Shown here piece after piece: positions 16,513-25,576 of a DNA stretch of 64,000 bases. Under the pieces are notes generated by a model. That model was given only the letters and a program-made list of their open reading frames with translations, had not been told where the DNA came from and did not search any database. Position 1 is the stretch's first letter. Every line of letters begins with the position of its first letter. The stretch spans positions 882,871 through 946,870 of the forward strand of contig NZ_JH992924.1 of the NCBI RefSeq assembly GCF_000315425.1, in the 5' to 3' direction. The translations under genes were made by a program, and so were the position numbers. The DNA is from Massilia timonae CCUG 45783 (GTDB lineage Bacteria; Pseudomonadota; Gammaproteobacteria; Burkholderiales; Burkholderiaceae_D).

Positions 16513-16781
16513 GCAGGGGAACGCAATACCTTTGCGGTCGTCCAGGGTAGCAATCTTGCTAGATGAGGAGAGCGGCAATAGCGCACATCAAAATCTGGAG
16601 AGCACTGTAGCAAGCGGCTGTCTCGCCTGGCGGGCAGGTTGGCCGCCAGGAGCATGCCGACGTCCTTTTTGCTGGCAGGGTGCTTTAACAATTTTAACTA
16701 GAAAAGGCGTAGGGGTTGGCGCGCGAGTCCATGACTCGACGTGGAGCATGCACATCACACCATAAAAATGGAGACATGAAA

Positions 16782-16883
16782 ATGCTGGAAACCATAACCA
16801 GGCAGGCGCCCCGGGCGCCCGCATATCCGTCTGCACGTTGGGAAGAACAACACCACACCGATCGAGGAGCGCCAAATGCATAA
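16782..16883 (+). CDS. Short upstream frame overlapping the oxlT start
   Basis: 33 codons with GGAG eight bases before ATG 16782 (an in-frame ATG at 16776 is too close to it). The TAA at 16881-16883 overlaps the oxlT ATG at 16876 in another frame. The peptide (MLETITRQAPRAP...) is unremarkable. Overlap of the stop with the main start suggests translational coupling or repression; it could also be fortuitous. Confidence 0.35.
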   Translation: MLETITRQAPRAPAYPSARWEEQHHTDRGAPNA

Positions 16884-18198
16884 TTCATCGGCAGCCGCGC
16901 TTCAGCCACAGCAACCGGCCTCCGGCAATACGCGCTGGTTCCAGCTCGCCGTCGGCGTCGTCTGCATGATCGCCACCGCGAACATCCAGTATGCATGGAC
17001 CCTGTTCGTTCCCGAAATCCAGGGTGAGTTCGGCTGGTCGCGGGCCAGCATCCAGGTCGCCTTCACGCTGTTCGTCATCGTCCAGACCTGGCTCGCACCG
17101 CTCGAAGGCTACTTCATCGATAAATTCGGTCCGCGCATGATGGTCGCCTTCGGGGCCATCTTCATCGGCCTGGCCTGGATCATCAACTCGCAAGCCACCA
17201 GCCTGGCCGGCTTCTACGCTGGCGCGGCCGTCGGCGGCATCGGCGTGGGCTCGATCTATGCCACCTGCATCAATAACGCGATCAAGTGGTTCCCGGATCG
17301 CCGCGGCCTGGCCGTCGGCCTCACGGCGGGTGGCTACGGCGCCGGTTCGGCCGCCACGATCCTGCCGATCGCGGCCATGATCGAGTCGTCGGGCTTCCAG
17401 CAGACCTTCCTGTTCTTCGGGATCCTGCAAGGCACCCTGGCCTTCGTCGCCGCCTGGTTCCTGCGCTCGCCAAAAGCGACCGAGGTCAGGAAGTCGGGCA
17501 AGCTGGTGCAATCGACGCACGACTACACGCTCAAGGAAGCGCTGAACACCAAGTTGTTCTGGCTGATGCTGGTGATGTTCGTGCTGGTGGTCACCGGCGG
17601 CATGATGGCGGTGGCGCAGCTGGGCGTGATCGCGCAAGACCTGGGCGTGAAGGAATTCCAGGTCGACCTGCACTTCTTCGTGATGGCCGCCTTGCCGCTG
17701 GCGCTGATGCTCGACCGGATCATGAACGGCATCTCGCGGCCGCTGTTCGGCTGGATCTCGGACCACATCGGCCGCGAGAAGACCATGGTCATCGCGTTCA
17801 CGCTCGAAGGCTGCGGCATCATCGCGCTCGGCTACTTCGGCAGCAACCCGTACGCTTTCCTGATCCTGTCCGGCGTCGTGTTCCTGGCCTGGGGCGAGGT
17901 GTACTCGCTGTTCTCGGCCCTGGCCGGCGATGCCTTCGGCACCAAGCACATCGGCAAGATCTACGGCGTCCTGTACACCGCGAAGGGCATCGGCGCGCTG
18001 TTCGTCCCGGTCGGCAACCTGATGATGGAGGCGACCGGCACCTGGTCGACCGTCCTGTACACGGTCGCCATCATGGACTTGACCGCGGCGCTGCTGGCGA
18101 TCACGGTGCTGCGACCGGTGCTGCGCAACCACGTCAGCTACTCCAGGAGTCGCTATGCCGAGGAGAACGCGGTCGGGAAAGGGCCTTTGCCTGCATGA
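16876..18198 (+). CDS. oxlT: Oxalate/formate antiporter family MFS transporter
   Basis: 440 residues, about twelve transmembrane helices. NIQYAWTLFVPEIQGEFGWSRASIQVAFTLF and the GGIGVGSIYATCINNAIKWFPDRRGLAVGLTAGGYGAGSA region are hallmarks of the OxlT family, and a basic residue in LYTAKGIGALFVP corresponds to the substrate-binding Lys of the Oxalobacter antiporter. It exchanges oxalate for formate across the inner membrane, which in Oxalobacter couples decarboxylation to proton-motive force. The assignment is strengthened by frc, oxc and formate dehydrogenase genes downstream. GAGGAG precedes the ATG. A TTCG-loop terminator follows. Confidence 0.92.
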   Translation: MHNSSAAALQPQQPASGNTRWFQLAVGVVCMIATANIQYAWTLFVPEIQGEFGWSRASIQVAFTLFVIVQTWLAPLEGYFIDKFGPRMMVAFGAIFIGLAWIINSQATSLAGFYAGAAVGGIGVGSIYATCINNAIKWFPDRRGLAVGLTAGGYGAGSAATILPIAAMIESSGFQQTFLFFGILQGTLAFVAAWFLRSPKATEVRKSGKLVQSTHDYTLKEALNTKLFWLMLVMFVLVVTGGMMAVAQLGVIAQDLGVKEFQVDLHFFVMAALPLALMLDRIMNGISRPLFGWISDHIGREKTMVIAFTLEGCGIIALGYFGSNPYAFLILSGVVFLAWGEVYSLFSALAGDAFGTKHIGKIYGVLYTAKGIGALFVPVGNLMMEATGTWSTVLYTVAIMDLTAALLAITVLRPVLRNHVSYSRSRYAEENAVGKGPLPA

Positions 18199-18228
18199 TG
18201 GCCTTGCCGCAAGCGTAGCGTGACAGGG

Positions 18229-18255
18229 AAAGGGGCTTCTTCGGAAGCCCTTTTT
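18229..18255 (+). terminator. Rho-independent terminator after oxlT
   Basis: Stem GGGCTTC / GAAGCCC closed by a stable TTCG tetraloop, with five T residues following and a matching A-rich flank upstream. Confidence 0.92.
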
Positions 18256-18303
18256 CTTGCCGATGAAACGGTATTTCAATGTCAAATCGCTATTTCATGA
18301 ATC

Positions 18304-18346
18304 TTGACGGCGGTCATTGAGCTCGGCCGGTGCGTTTCGCTACCAT
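18304..18346 (+). promoter_or_regulatory. FNR/CRP-type site and promoter of frc1
   Basis: TTGACGGCGGTCAT at 18304-18317 (5 of 6 matches in each half of TTGACC-N2-GGTCAA) with a -10-like TACCAT at 18341-18346. The centre-to-hexamer distance of 30.5 bases equals that at the oxc promoter and fits class II activation. Confidence 0.65.
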
Positions 18347-18465
18347 CAATTGGCGTTTTGCTCTCACGCGCTGAGGCAAGCGGCGAAGTGTGCACCGCAG
18401 CGTGCATTAAGGCGTTGGCGGGAGCAGAATGCAATGGCTGAGTTAAATCTTCGGAGGAAACTGGT

Positions 18466-19713
18466 ATGGGCAAGGCATTGGAAGGCGTTCGCATCCTCGA
18501 TTTCACCCATGTCCAGTCCGGACCGACCTGCACCCAGCTGCTGGCCTGGTTCGGGGCCGACGTCATCAAGGTCGAGCGCGCCGGCGAGGGCGATGCGACC
18601 CGCGGCCAGTTGCGCGACATCGCGGGCGTGGACAGCCTGTACTTCACCATGCTCAACCATAACAAGCGCTCCATGACGCTGGATACCAAGCGGCCCGACG
18701 GCAAGAAGGTGCTCGAAACGCTGATCAGGCAATGCGACGTGCTGGTCGAAAACTTCGCGCCGGGCGCGCTGGATCGGATGGGCTTCAGCTGGGAACGTAT
18801 CCAGGAACTCAATCCGCGCATGATCGTGGCCTCGGTCAAGGGTTTCGGCCCCGGCCCCTACGAGCACTGCAAGGTCTACGAAAACGTCGCCCAGTGCACC
18901 GGCGGCGCGGCGGCCACCACCGGCTTCGACGATGGCCCGCCGATGGTCAGCGGCGCCCAGATCGGCGACAGCGGCAGCGGCCTGCACCTGGCGCTGGGCA
19001 TCGTGACCGCGCTCTACCAGCGTAACACCACGGGACGCGGCCAACGGGTCCTCACCGCGATGCAGGACGCCGTGCTGAACCTGTGCCGGGTCAAGTTGCG
19101 CGACCAGCAGCGTCTCGAGCGCAACGGCGTCATGGAAGAGTATCCGCAGTTCGCGGAGGGCCGCTTCGGCGAGTCCGTCCCACGCGCGGGCAATGCCTCG
19201 GGCGGTGGCCAACCCGGCTGGATCCTCAAGTGCAAGGGCTGGGAGAGCGATCCCAATGCGTACATCTATTTCATTGCGCAGGCCCAGGTCTGGCCTTCGG
19301 TCTGCAAGCTGATCGGGCGCGAGGAGTGGATCCTTGATCCCGATTACGCGACGCCGAAGGCGCGCCTGCCGCGCCTGATGGCGATCTTTGCCGCCGTCGA
19401 GGAGTGGAGCACCACGCTGACCAAGTTCGAGGCGATGGATATCCTCAACAAATACGATATCCCATGCGGGCCGATCCTCTCGATGAAGGAAATCGCCGAA
19501 GATCCGTCATTGCGCGCCACCGGCACGATCGTCGAGGTCGATCATCCCGAGCGTGGCTCCTATCTCACGGTGGGCAACCCGATCAAGCTGTCCGACAGCC
19601 CGACCGAGGTGCGCCGCTCGCCGCTGCTGGGCGAGCATACCGACGAATTGCTGTCCGAGCTCGGCTACTCTCCCGAGCAGATCGCCATGCTGCGCGAAGA
19701 GCGGGTGATCTAG
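18466..19713 (+). CDS. frc: Formyl-CoA:oxalate CoA-transferase, paralogue 1
   Basis: 415-residue class III CoA-transferase. It moves CoA from formyl-CoA to oxalate in the cytoplasm, giving oxalyl-CoA and formate. The catalytic Asp lies in QIGDSGSG (residue 168, equal to Asp169 of the Oxalobacter enzyme). LDFTHVQSGPTCTQLLAWFGADVIKVE is the family's opening signature. The flexible glycine loop reads SGGGQPG (245-251) rather than the usual GGGGQPG seen in the second copy. AGGAGG-like TCGGAGGA precedes the ATG. It has its own promoter and stands apart from oxc, so it may serve the assimilatory branch. Confidence 0.93.
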   Translation: MGKALEGVRILDFTHVQSGPTCTQLLAWFGADVIKVERAGEGDATRGQLRDIAGVDSLYFTMLNHNKRSMTLDTKRPDGKKVLETLIRQCDVLVENFAPGALDRMGFSWERIQELNPRMIVASVKGFGPGPYEHCKVYENVAQCTGGAAATTGFDDGPPMVSGAQIGDSGSGLHLALGIVTALYQRNTTGRGQRVLTAMQDAVLNLCRVKLRDQQRLERNGVMEEYPQFAEGRFGESVPRAGNASGGGQPGWILKCKGWESDPNAYIYFIAQAQVWPSVCKLIGREEWILDPDYATPKARLPRLMAIFAAVEEWSTTLTKFEAMDILNKYDIPCGPILSMKEIAEDPSLRATGTIVEVDHPERGSYLTVGNPIKLSDSPTEVRRSPLLGEHTDELLSELGYSPEQIAMLREERVI

Positions 19714-20633
19714 GGCCGCGCCGCCGCCGGCCGGGTCCAGTACCCGGGCTGGGCGTAGACCGTTTTGAGGGTGTCGATGAAGCTGCGCACCCGCGCCGGC
19801 AGGTGGCGCTGCTGCATGTAGACCGCCATGATGTCGTAGTCGGGCAGGGCGAACTCGTCGAGCACCGTGACCAGCTCGCCGGCCGCCAGCTGCGCCTGGA
19901 TTTCCCAGGTCGAGCGCCAGGCCAGGCCCAGTCCTTCGCTGGCCCAGCGGTGCAGCAATTCGCCGTCGTTGCAATCGAGGTTGCCGTTGACCTTGATGGT
20001 CACCGGCTTGCCCTCCTTCTGGAAGTACCAGCCACGCTGCTGCCCGCCCTGCAGGTTGAAGGCCAGGCAGTTGTGCTGCGCCAGTTCCTCGAGCGTGCGC
20101 GGGACGCCGCAGCGCGCGAAATAGTCCGGGGTGCCGCACACCACGCGCCGGTTGGTTGCCAGCCGCACCGCCACGAAACTCGGATCGAGCACGCCGCCGA
20201 TCCTGATCCCCAGTTCATAGCCTTCGCGCACCAGGTCGACCACGTGGTCGGTGAGGTTGAACGAGATCTGCACGTTCGGATTGGCGGCCAGGTAGGCCGG
20301 GGCGTGCGGCGCCACGTGCAGCCGCCCGAACGCAGCCGGCGCCGAGACGATCAGGTGCCCGCTGGCCTGGTCGCGGCCTTCGGACACGATGGTCTCGGCC
20401 ATGTCGATGTCGGCCAGCAGCCTGCGGCAATGCTCGAGGAATACCGACCCCGATTCGGTCAGCGTCAGGTGGCGCGTGGTCCGGTGCAGCAGCTTGACGC
20501 CCAGGCGGCGTTCGAGCGCGTCGATGCGCCGCCCCAGCATGACCGGGGTGATGTTCTGCCCCAGCGCGGCGCGCGCCAAGCTGCCCTTGTCGACCGCGTC
20601 GACGAAGGCCCACATCTGTTTGACCTTGTCCAT
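19710..20633 (-). CDS. LysR-type regulator divergent from gcl
   Basis: 307 residues with an N-terminal helix-turn-helix (GSLARAALGQNITPVMLGRRIDALERRLGVKLLHRTTRHLTLTESG) and a type-2 periplasmic-binding-like effector domain. It is divergently transcribed from gcl-hyi-glxR and shares a 121-base intergenic region with them, the classic layout of a LysR activator and its target, here probably responding to glyoxylate or a derivative. I chose the ATG at 20633, which begins the usual family N terminus; a GTG at 20669 would add 12 residues. Its 3' end overlaps frc1 by 4 bases, convergently. Confidence 0.9.
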   Translation of the reverse strand: MDKVKQMWAFVDAVDKGSLARAALGQNITPVMLGRRIDALERRLGVKLLHRTTRHLTLTESGSVFLEHCRRLLADIDMAETIVSEGRDQASGHLIVSAPAAFGRLHVAPHAPAYLAANPNVQISFNLTDHVVDLVREGYELGIRIGGVLDPSFVAVRLATNRRVVCGTPDYFARCGVPRTLEELAQHNCLAFNLQGGQQRGWYFQKEGKPVTIKVNGNLDCNDGELLHRWASEGLGLAWRSTWEIQAQLAAGELVTVLDEFALPDYDIMAVYMQQRHLPARVRSFIDTLKTVYAQPGYWTRPAAARP

Positions 20634-20640
20634 CCCTGCA

Positions 20641-20667
20641 GTATTCCATACTCCAGGGATCGAATAC
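20641..20667. promoter_or_regulatory. Inverted repeat in the LysR-gcl intergenic region
   Basis: GTATTC (20641-20646) and GAATAC (20662-20667) form a dyad spaced by 15 bases, 8 bases upstream of the LysR start. It is a candidate autoregulatory binding site of that regulator. Confidence 0.4.
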
Positions 20668-20754
20668 ACCTACTTTTTGTGTTCTTATCAGCAGCGCCGC
20701 GACGCTCTAGCATACGCTCATCGCAATCGTGCGGTGATGAACCTGGAGAGCGCA

Positions 20755-22497
20755 ATGGCAAAGATGACAGCCGCGGAGGCAGCGGTCCTGGTGATGGAAA
20801 AAGAGGGCATCGAGGTCGCCTTCGGCGTGCCCGGCGCCGCGATCAATCCCTTCTACGCCGCGCTGCGCAAGCGCGACAGCATCCGCCACTACCTGGCGCG
20901 CCACGTCGAAGGCGCCTCGCACATGGCCGAGGGCTATACCCGGGCGAAGGCCGGCAACCTGGGCGTGTGCATCGGCACTTCCGGGCCGGCCGGCACCGAC
21001 ATGATCACGGGCCTCTATTCGGCGCAAGCCGATTCGATACCTATTCTTTGCATTACCGGCCAGGCGCCGCGCGCCCGCCTGTACAAGGAAGACTTCCAGG
21101 CGGTCGACATCGAGTCGATCGCCAGGCCGGTGACCAAGTGGGCGGTCACGGTGCGCGAGCCGGCCCTGGTGCCGCGCGTCTTCCAGCAAGCCTTCCACCT
21201 GATGCGCTCCGGCCGGCCGGGCCCGGTGCTGATCGACCTGCCGATCGACGTGCAGATGGCGCAGATCGAGTTCGACGGCGACACCTATGCGCCGCTGGCG
21301 CTGCACAAGCCGCAGGCCACCCGCGCCCAGGTCGAGAAGGCGCTCGACATGCTGAACGCGGCGCGGCGCCCCCTGATCACCGCCGGCGGAGGCATCATCA
21401 ATGCCGACGCGTCGGCGCTGCTGGTGGAGTTCGCGGAGATCACCGGCGTGCCGGTCATCCCGACCCTGATGGGATGGGGCGCGATTCCCGACGACCATCC
21501 GCAGATGGCGGGCATGGCCGGCCTGCAGACCAGCCACCGCTACGGCAATGCGACCTTGCTGGCCTCCGACTTCGTGATGGGCATCGGCAACCGCTGGGCC
21601 AACCGCCATACCGGCGGCATCGAGGTGTTCACCAAGGACCGCACGTTCGTGCACATCGATATCGAACCGACCCAGATCGGGCGCGTGTTCGGGCCGGATC
21701 TCGGCATCGTGTCCGACGCCAGGGCCGCGCTCGAACTGCTGGTGGAGGTGGCGCGCGAGTGGCGCGCGAGCGGCCGCCTGCAAGACCGCACCGCATGGCT
21801 CGAGGAATGCCAGGAGCGCAAGCGCACCATGCTGCGCAAGAGCGACTTCGACACCGTGCCGGTCAACCCCTTGCGCGTCTACCACGAGATGAACGCCTAC
21901 TTCGGACGCGAGGTGCGCTACGTGGCCAGCATCGGCCTGTCGCAGATCGCCGCCGCCCAGTTCCTGCACGTGCACCACCCGCGCCACTGGATCAACTGCG
22001 GCCAGGCCGGCCCGCTGGGCTGGACCATCCCGGCGGCGCTCGGCGTGCGCGTGGCCGACCCCGACGCCGACATCGTCGCCATCTCGGGCGACTACGATTT
22101 CCAGTTCCTGATCGAGGAACTGGCGGTGGCCGCACAGTTCAAGCTGCCCTACATCCACGTACTGGTGAACAACGCCTACCTCGGCCTGATCCGCCAGGCC
22201 CAGCGCGGCTTCGAGATGGATTACTGCGTCCAGCTGGCGTTCGAGAACGTCAACGCGCCCGAACTGGAAGGGTATGGCGTCGATCACGTCGCCGTGGTCG
22301 AGGGCCTGGGCTGCAAGGCGCTCAGGGTGTTCCGGCCCGACGACATCATCCCCGCCTTCGAACGTGCGCGCGCGCTGATGCAGCAGTACAGCGTGCCGGT
22401 GGTGGTCGAGATCATCCTGGAGCGCGTCACCAATATCGCGATGGGCACCGAGATCGATGCGCTCAACGAGTTCAATGAAGTCCTGGACGTCAAATAA
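20755..22497 (+). CDS. gcl: Glyoxylate carboligase (tartronate-semialdehyde synthase)
   Basis: 580-residue thiamine-diphosphate enzyme. It condenses two glyoxylate molecules to tartronate semialdehyde and CO2. ARHVEGASHMAEGYTRA carries Val51 where other ThDP enzymes have the catalytic Glu, the diagnostic feature of Gcl. The ThDP/Mg motif is in GDYDFQFLIEELAVAAQFKLPYIHVLVNNAYLG (near 440-470), and an FAD-domain segment spans the middle. GGAGAG precedes the ATG at 20755; longer in-frame extension upstream is antisense to the LysR gene. It leads the gcl-hyi-glxR operon that converts glyoxylate to glycerate. Confidence 0.95.
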   Translation: MAKMTAAEAAVLVMEKEGIEVAFGVPGAAINPFYAALRKRDSIRHYLARHVEGASHMAEGYTRAKAGNLGVCIGTSGPAGTDMITGLYSAQADSIPILCITGQAPRARLYKEDFQAVDIESIARPVTKWAVTVREPALVPRVFQQAFHLMRSGRPGPVLIDLPIDVQMAQIEFDGDTYAPLALHKPQATRAQVEKALDMLNAARRPLITAGGGIINADASALLVEFAEITGVPVIPTLMGWGAIPDDHPQMAGMAGLQTSHRYGNATLLASDFVMGIGNRWANRHTGGIEVFTKDRTFVHIDIEPTQIGRVFGPDLGIVSDARAALELLVEVAREWRASGRLQDRTAWLEECQERKRTMLRKSDFDTVPVNPLRVYHEMNAYFGREVRYVASIGLSQIAAAQFLHVHHPRHWINCGQAGPLGWTIPAALGVRVADPDADIVAISGDYDFQFLIEELAVAAQFKLPYIHVLVNNAYLGLIRQAQRGFEMDYCVQLAFENVNAPELEGYGVDHVAVVEGLGCKALRVFRPDDIIPAFERARALMQQYSVPVVVEIILERVTNIAMGTEIDALNEFNEVLDVK

Positions 22498-22531
22498 CGC
22501 CAGCACGGGAGACCGAGATGAGGAGACTGCC

Positions 22532-23317
22532 ATGACCAGACTTGCCGCCAACCTGACCATGCTGTTCAACGAAGTCGATTTCCTCGACCGCTTCGAGCAC
22601 GCCGCCAGGGCGGGCTTTCGCGGCGTCGAATTCCTGTTCCCGTACGCCTACCGGGTCGAGGACATCGCCGCCCGGCTCGACGCACACCGCCTCGAGTTGG
22701 TGCTGCACAACCTGCCGGCCGGGGACTGGGCCGCGGGAGAGCGCGGCATCGCCTGCCATCCGGGACGCAAGGCGGAATTCCAGGACGGCGTGGGCGCGGC
22801 GATCGACTATGCCAAGGCGCTGGGCGTCAGACAGCTCAACTGCCTGGCGGGCATCGTGCCGCCCGGCGTCGCGCTCGAAGAGGCCTATCTCGCGCTGGTG
22901 TCGAACCTCGACTTCGCCGCCGGCCAGCTGAAACGCGAGGGGATCCGCCTGCTGGTCGAACCGATCAACACCTTCGACATCCCGGGATTCTTCCTGCACG
23001 GCACGCGCCAGGCGCTGGAGCTCATCGGCGCGACCGGCTCCGACAATCTGTTCCTGCAGTACGACATCTATCACATGCAGCGCATGGAGGGCGAGCTGGC
23101 GGCGACGATCAAGGCCAACCTCGGCCTGATCCGCCACATCCAGCTGGCCGACAATCCGGGCCGCTTCGAGCCGGGCACGGGCGAGATCAATTACCGCTAC
23201 CTGCTCGGCATGCTCGACGAGATCGGGTATGACGGCTGGGTCGGCTGCGAGTACAAGCCCCGGGCCGGCACCGCCCAGGGCCTGCGCTGGATCGGCGAGC
23301 ACGGCCTGCAGGCATAG
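22532..23317 (+). CDS. hyi: Hydroxypyruvate isomerase
   Basis: 261-residue TIM-barrel of the Hyi/xylose-isomerase-like family. It interconverts hydroxypyruvate and tartronate semialdehyde. Family segments include NLTMLFNEVDFLDRFEHAARAGFRGVEFLFPY, LLVEPINTFDIPGF (a metal-binding Glu) and GCEYKPRAGT (a second acidic metal ligand near residue 242). It lies 34 bases after gcl and 31 bases before glxR, in the common gcl-hyi-glxR order. Confidence 0.93.
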   Translation: MTRLAANLTMLFNEVDFLDRFEHAARAGFRGVEFLFPYAYRVEDIAARLDAHRLELVLHNLPAGDWAAGERGIACHPGRKAEFQDGVGAAIDYAKALGVRQLNCLAGIVPPGVALEEAYLALVSNLDFAAGQLKREGIRLLVEPINTFDIPGFFLHGTRQALELIGATGSDNLFLQYDIYHMQRMEGELAATIKANLGLIRHIQLADNPGRFEPGTGEINYRYLLGMLDEIGYDGWVGCEYKPRAGTAQGLRWIGEHGLQA

Positions 23318-23348
23318 GGTATCGCACACCATCACACTGGAGACCATC

Positions 23349-24236
23349 ATGACGAAAGTAGGATTCATCGGCCTGGGCATCATGGGCGGGCCCATGGCCG
23401 CCAAGCTGCAGGAGGGCGGCTGCAAGCTGTACCTGCACGACCTGAAAAATCCGCCGCTGGCCCTGATCGAGGGCGGCGCCACCGTCTGCACCAACGCCAC
23501 CGAGGTGGCCAAGCGCGCCGACATCATCATCGTGATGGTGCCCGACACCCCGCACGTCGAGGAAGTGCTGTTCGGCGCCGACGGCGTGGCCGCGGGCCTC
23601 ACGCCGGGCAAGATCGTGATCGACATGAGTTCGATCTCGCCGATGGCCACCAAGGAGTTCGCCAAGAAGATCAACAAGCGCCAGTGCGACTACCTCGACG
23701 CGCCTGTGTCGGGCGGCGAGGTGGGTGCGCGCGCCGCGACGCTCACCATCATGGTGGGCGGCGCGCAAGAGGCGTTCGACCGCGCCCGGCCGCTGTTCGA
23801 GCTGATGGGGAAGAACATCACGCTGGTGGGCGGCAATGGCGATGGCCAGACCACCAAGGTGGCGAACCAGATCATCGTCGCGCTGAACATCCAGGCGGTG
23901 GCGGAGGCGCTGCTGTTCGCCTCGAAGGCGGGCGCCGACCCGGCCCGGGTGAGGCAGGCGCTGATGGGCGGCTTCGCCGCCTCGCGCATCCTGGAAGTGC
24001 ACGGCGAGCGCATGGTCAAGCGCACCTTCGCGCCGGGTTTTCGCATCGAGCTGCACCAGAAGGACCTCAACCTGGCGCTGCAGGGTGCCAAGAGCCTCGG
24101 TCTCGCGCTGCCGAATACCGCCAGCGCGCAGGAGCTGATGAATTCCTGCGCCGCCCACGGCATGGCCCAGCTCGACCATTCGGCGCTGTGCCAGGCGATC
24201 GAGCGGATGTCGAACCACGCCATCGCCGCGGCCTGA
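23349..24236 (+). CDS. glxR: Tartronate semialdehyde reductase (2-hydroxy-3-oxopropionate reductase)
   Basis: 295-residue beta-hydroxyacid dehydrogenase. It reduces tartronate semialdehyde to D-glycerate with NAD(P)H. The Rossmann motif GFIGLGIMGGPMA opens the protein, the substrate loop is DAPVSGGEVGA (about 119-129), and the catalytic Lys lies in TTKVANQIIVALN (about 173). TGGAGACC precedes the ATG. This is the last step of the glyoxylate-to-glycerate route encoded by the operon; no glycerate kinase gene follows in the window. Confidence 0.94.
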   Translation: MTKVGFIGLGIMGGPMAAKLQEGGCKLYLHDLKNPPLALIEGGATVCTNATEVAKRADIIIVMVPDTPHVEEVLFGADGVAAGLTPGKIVIDMSSISPMATKEFAKKINKRQCDYLDAPVSGGEVGARAATLTIMVGGAQEAFDRARPLFELMGKNITLVGGNGDGQTTKVANQIIVALNIQAVAEALLFASKAGADPARVRQALMGGFAASRILEVHGERMVKRTFAPGFRIELHQKDLNLALQGAKSLGLALPNTASAQELMNSCAAHGMAQLDHSALCQAIERMSNHAIAAA

Positions 24237-24267
24237 GGCAGCGGCGTGGCGCCAATGGAGGCAGCAT

Positions 24268-25200
24268 ATGGATACCTGGGTGTTTCATCATCCGGCCTGC
24301 CTGGCGCACGAGCCCGGGCCAGGCCATCCTGAAGCGCCGCAGCGCCTGCATGCGGTCATGCAGGCGCTGCGCCAGCCGGAATTCTCGCGGTTGGCCTGGC
24401 GCGAGGCGCCGCTCGGCACGCGCGACCAGGTCTTGCTGGTGCATGGCGAAGAGTATGTGGACGCGATCGCCGCCGCGGCGCCGCGCAGCGGCCTGGTGGC
24501 GCTGGACGGCGGCGACACATTGATGTCGCCCGGCAGCTGGGAGGCGGTGATGCGCTGCGTCGGCGCCGCTTGCGCCGGGGTCGATGCGGTGGTGGCGGGC
24601 GAAGCCGCCAACGTGTTTTGCGCGACCCGGCCGTGCGGCCATCACGCCGAGCCGGAACGGGCGATGGGCTTCTGCATCTTCAACCAGGCCGCCATCGCCG
24701 CCGTCCACGCGCTCGAGACGCATGGCCTGCAGCGCGTCGCCGTGGTCGATTTCGACGTCCACCACGGCAATGGAACGCAGGCCGCATTCTTTCACCGCCC
24801 ACAACTATTCTTCGGCTCGAGCCACCAGTCGCCGCTGTATCCGGGAACCGGCGCGGCGGGCGAGACGGGAGCCAGCGGCAATATCGTCAACCTGCCGCTG
24901 CCGCCGGGCTGCGGCTCGGCGCTGTTCCGGTCCACGGTGGCGAGCGGGCTGCTGCCCGCCTTGCGGCGCTTCGCGCCACAATTGATCGTGATGTCGGCCG
25001 GGTTCGACGCGCACCGCAGCGATCCCCTGGCCAGTATGGCCCTGGAAGACGAGGATTTCGCGTGGATTACGCGTGAAGTGATGGCGATCGCAGCAGAGGT
25101 GTGCGAGGGCCGGATCGTGTCGATCCTGGAAGGAGGCTACAGCGTCGAGGGGCTGCAGGGCGGCAGCGCGGCGCACGTGCGTGCGCTGCTGCAGCGCTGA
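24268..25200 (+). CDS. Histone deacetylase family protein downstream of glxR
   Basis: 310 residues, same superfamily as the protein at 98-1030 but clearly diverged. All metal-site motifs are present: PCGHHAEPERAMGFC (about 127-141), DFDVHHGNGTQ (about 163), SAGFDAHRSDPL and LEGGYS. GGAGG precedes the ATG 31 bases after glxR, so it is probably in the same operon. A Zn amidohydrolase in a glyoxylate operon has no obvious pathway role; removal of acyl groups from enzymes or metabolites is possible but unproved. Confidence 0.88.
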   Translation: MDTWVFHHPACLAHEPGPGHPEAPQRLHAVMQALRQPEFSRLAWREAPLGTRDQVLLVHGEEYVDAIAAAAPRSGLVALDGGDTLMSPGSWEAVMRCVGAACAGVDAVVAGEAANVFCATRPCGHHAEPERAMGFCIFNQAAIAAVHALETHGLQRVAVVDFDVHHGNGTQAAFFHRPQLFFGSSHQSPLYPGTGAAGETGASGNIVNLPLPPGCGSALFRSTVASGLLPALRRFAPQLIVMSAGFDAHRSDPLASMALEDEDFAWITREVMAIAAEVCEGRIVSILEGGYSVEGLQGGSAAHVRALLQR

Positions 25201-25230
25201 AGGGTGTTGCGCGGGGCTGGCCCCGGGAAA

Positions 25231-25386
25231 TTACAGGCCGCAACCGTAGTAGGCCGGGTCCGAATCCTGGCCGGTGTAGCCTGGCTCGAGCTTTTCGCGC
25301 AGGTTGAGCGTGAGGAAAGCGACGATGAGCGACAGCAGCGAGTGCGACGGGGCTGCGAACGTGGTTTCGGCTGGTGCGTTGATCAT
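25231..25386 (-). CDS. Small predicted protein (51 aa)
   Basis: The ATG at 25386 follows AGGAG with good spacing. The 51 residues contain a hydrophobic stretch (SLLSLIVAFLTLNL, about 17-30) flanked by charged residues and a Tyr/Gly-rich tail ending YYGCGL, compatible with a small membrane-associated protein. I know no family. It is convergent with the deacetylase-like gene; the 25201-25576 gap otherwise shows only a GGGGC/GCCCC palindrome near 25212-25224. Confidence 0.55.
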   Translation of the reverse strand: MINAPAETTFAAPSHSLLSLIVAFLTLNLREKLEPGYTGQDSDPAYYGCGL

Positions 25387-25576
25387 GACTGGCTCCTGAA
25401 AGTTGGTTTGTGCAATGCAGTAAATATAGGGACTACTTACCGGCGCTTCCAATTTCGAGTGCTGATACCAGTTATGCTGCTCGTGAATGTTGCTCTATAA
25501 AAACCGGCATTTATGCGTGATCTCTACCGCGGCCCGCGTGGTCGTCGGATGTGGCTGCGTCGCCACAGGCTGCCGG

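Noticed and set aside
20634..20669. GTG at 20669 as start of the LysR gene near gcl
   Set aside because: It adds residues outside the family pattern; the ATG at 20633 begins the normal LysR N terminus. The ribosome site is weak in both cases.
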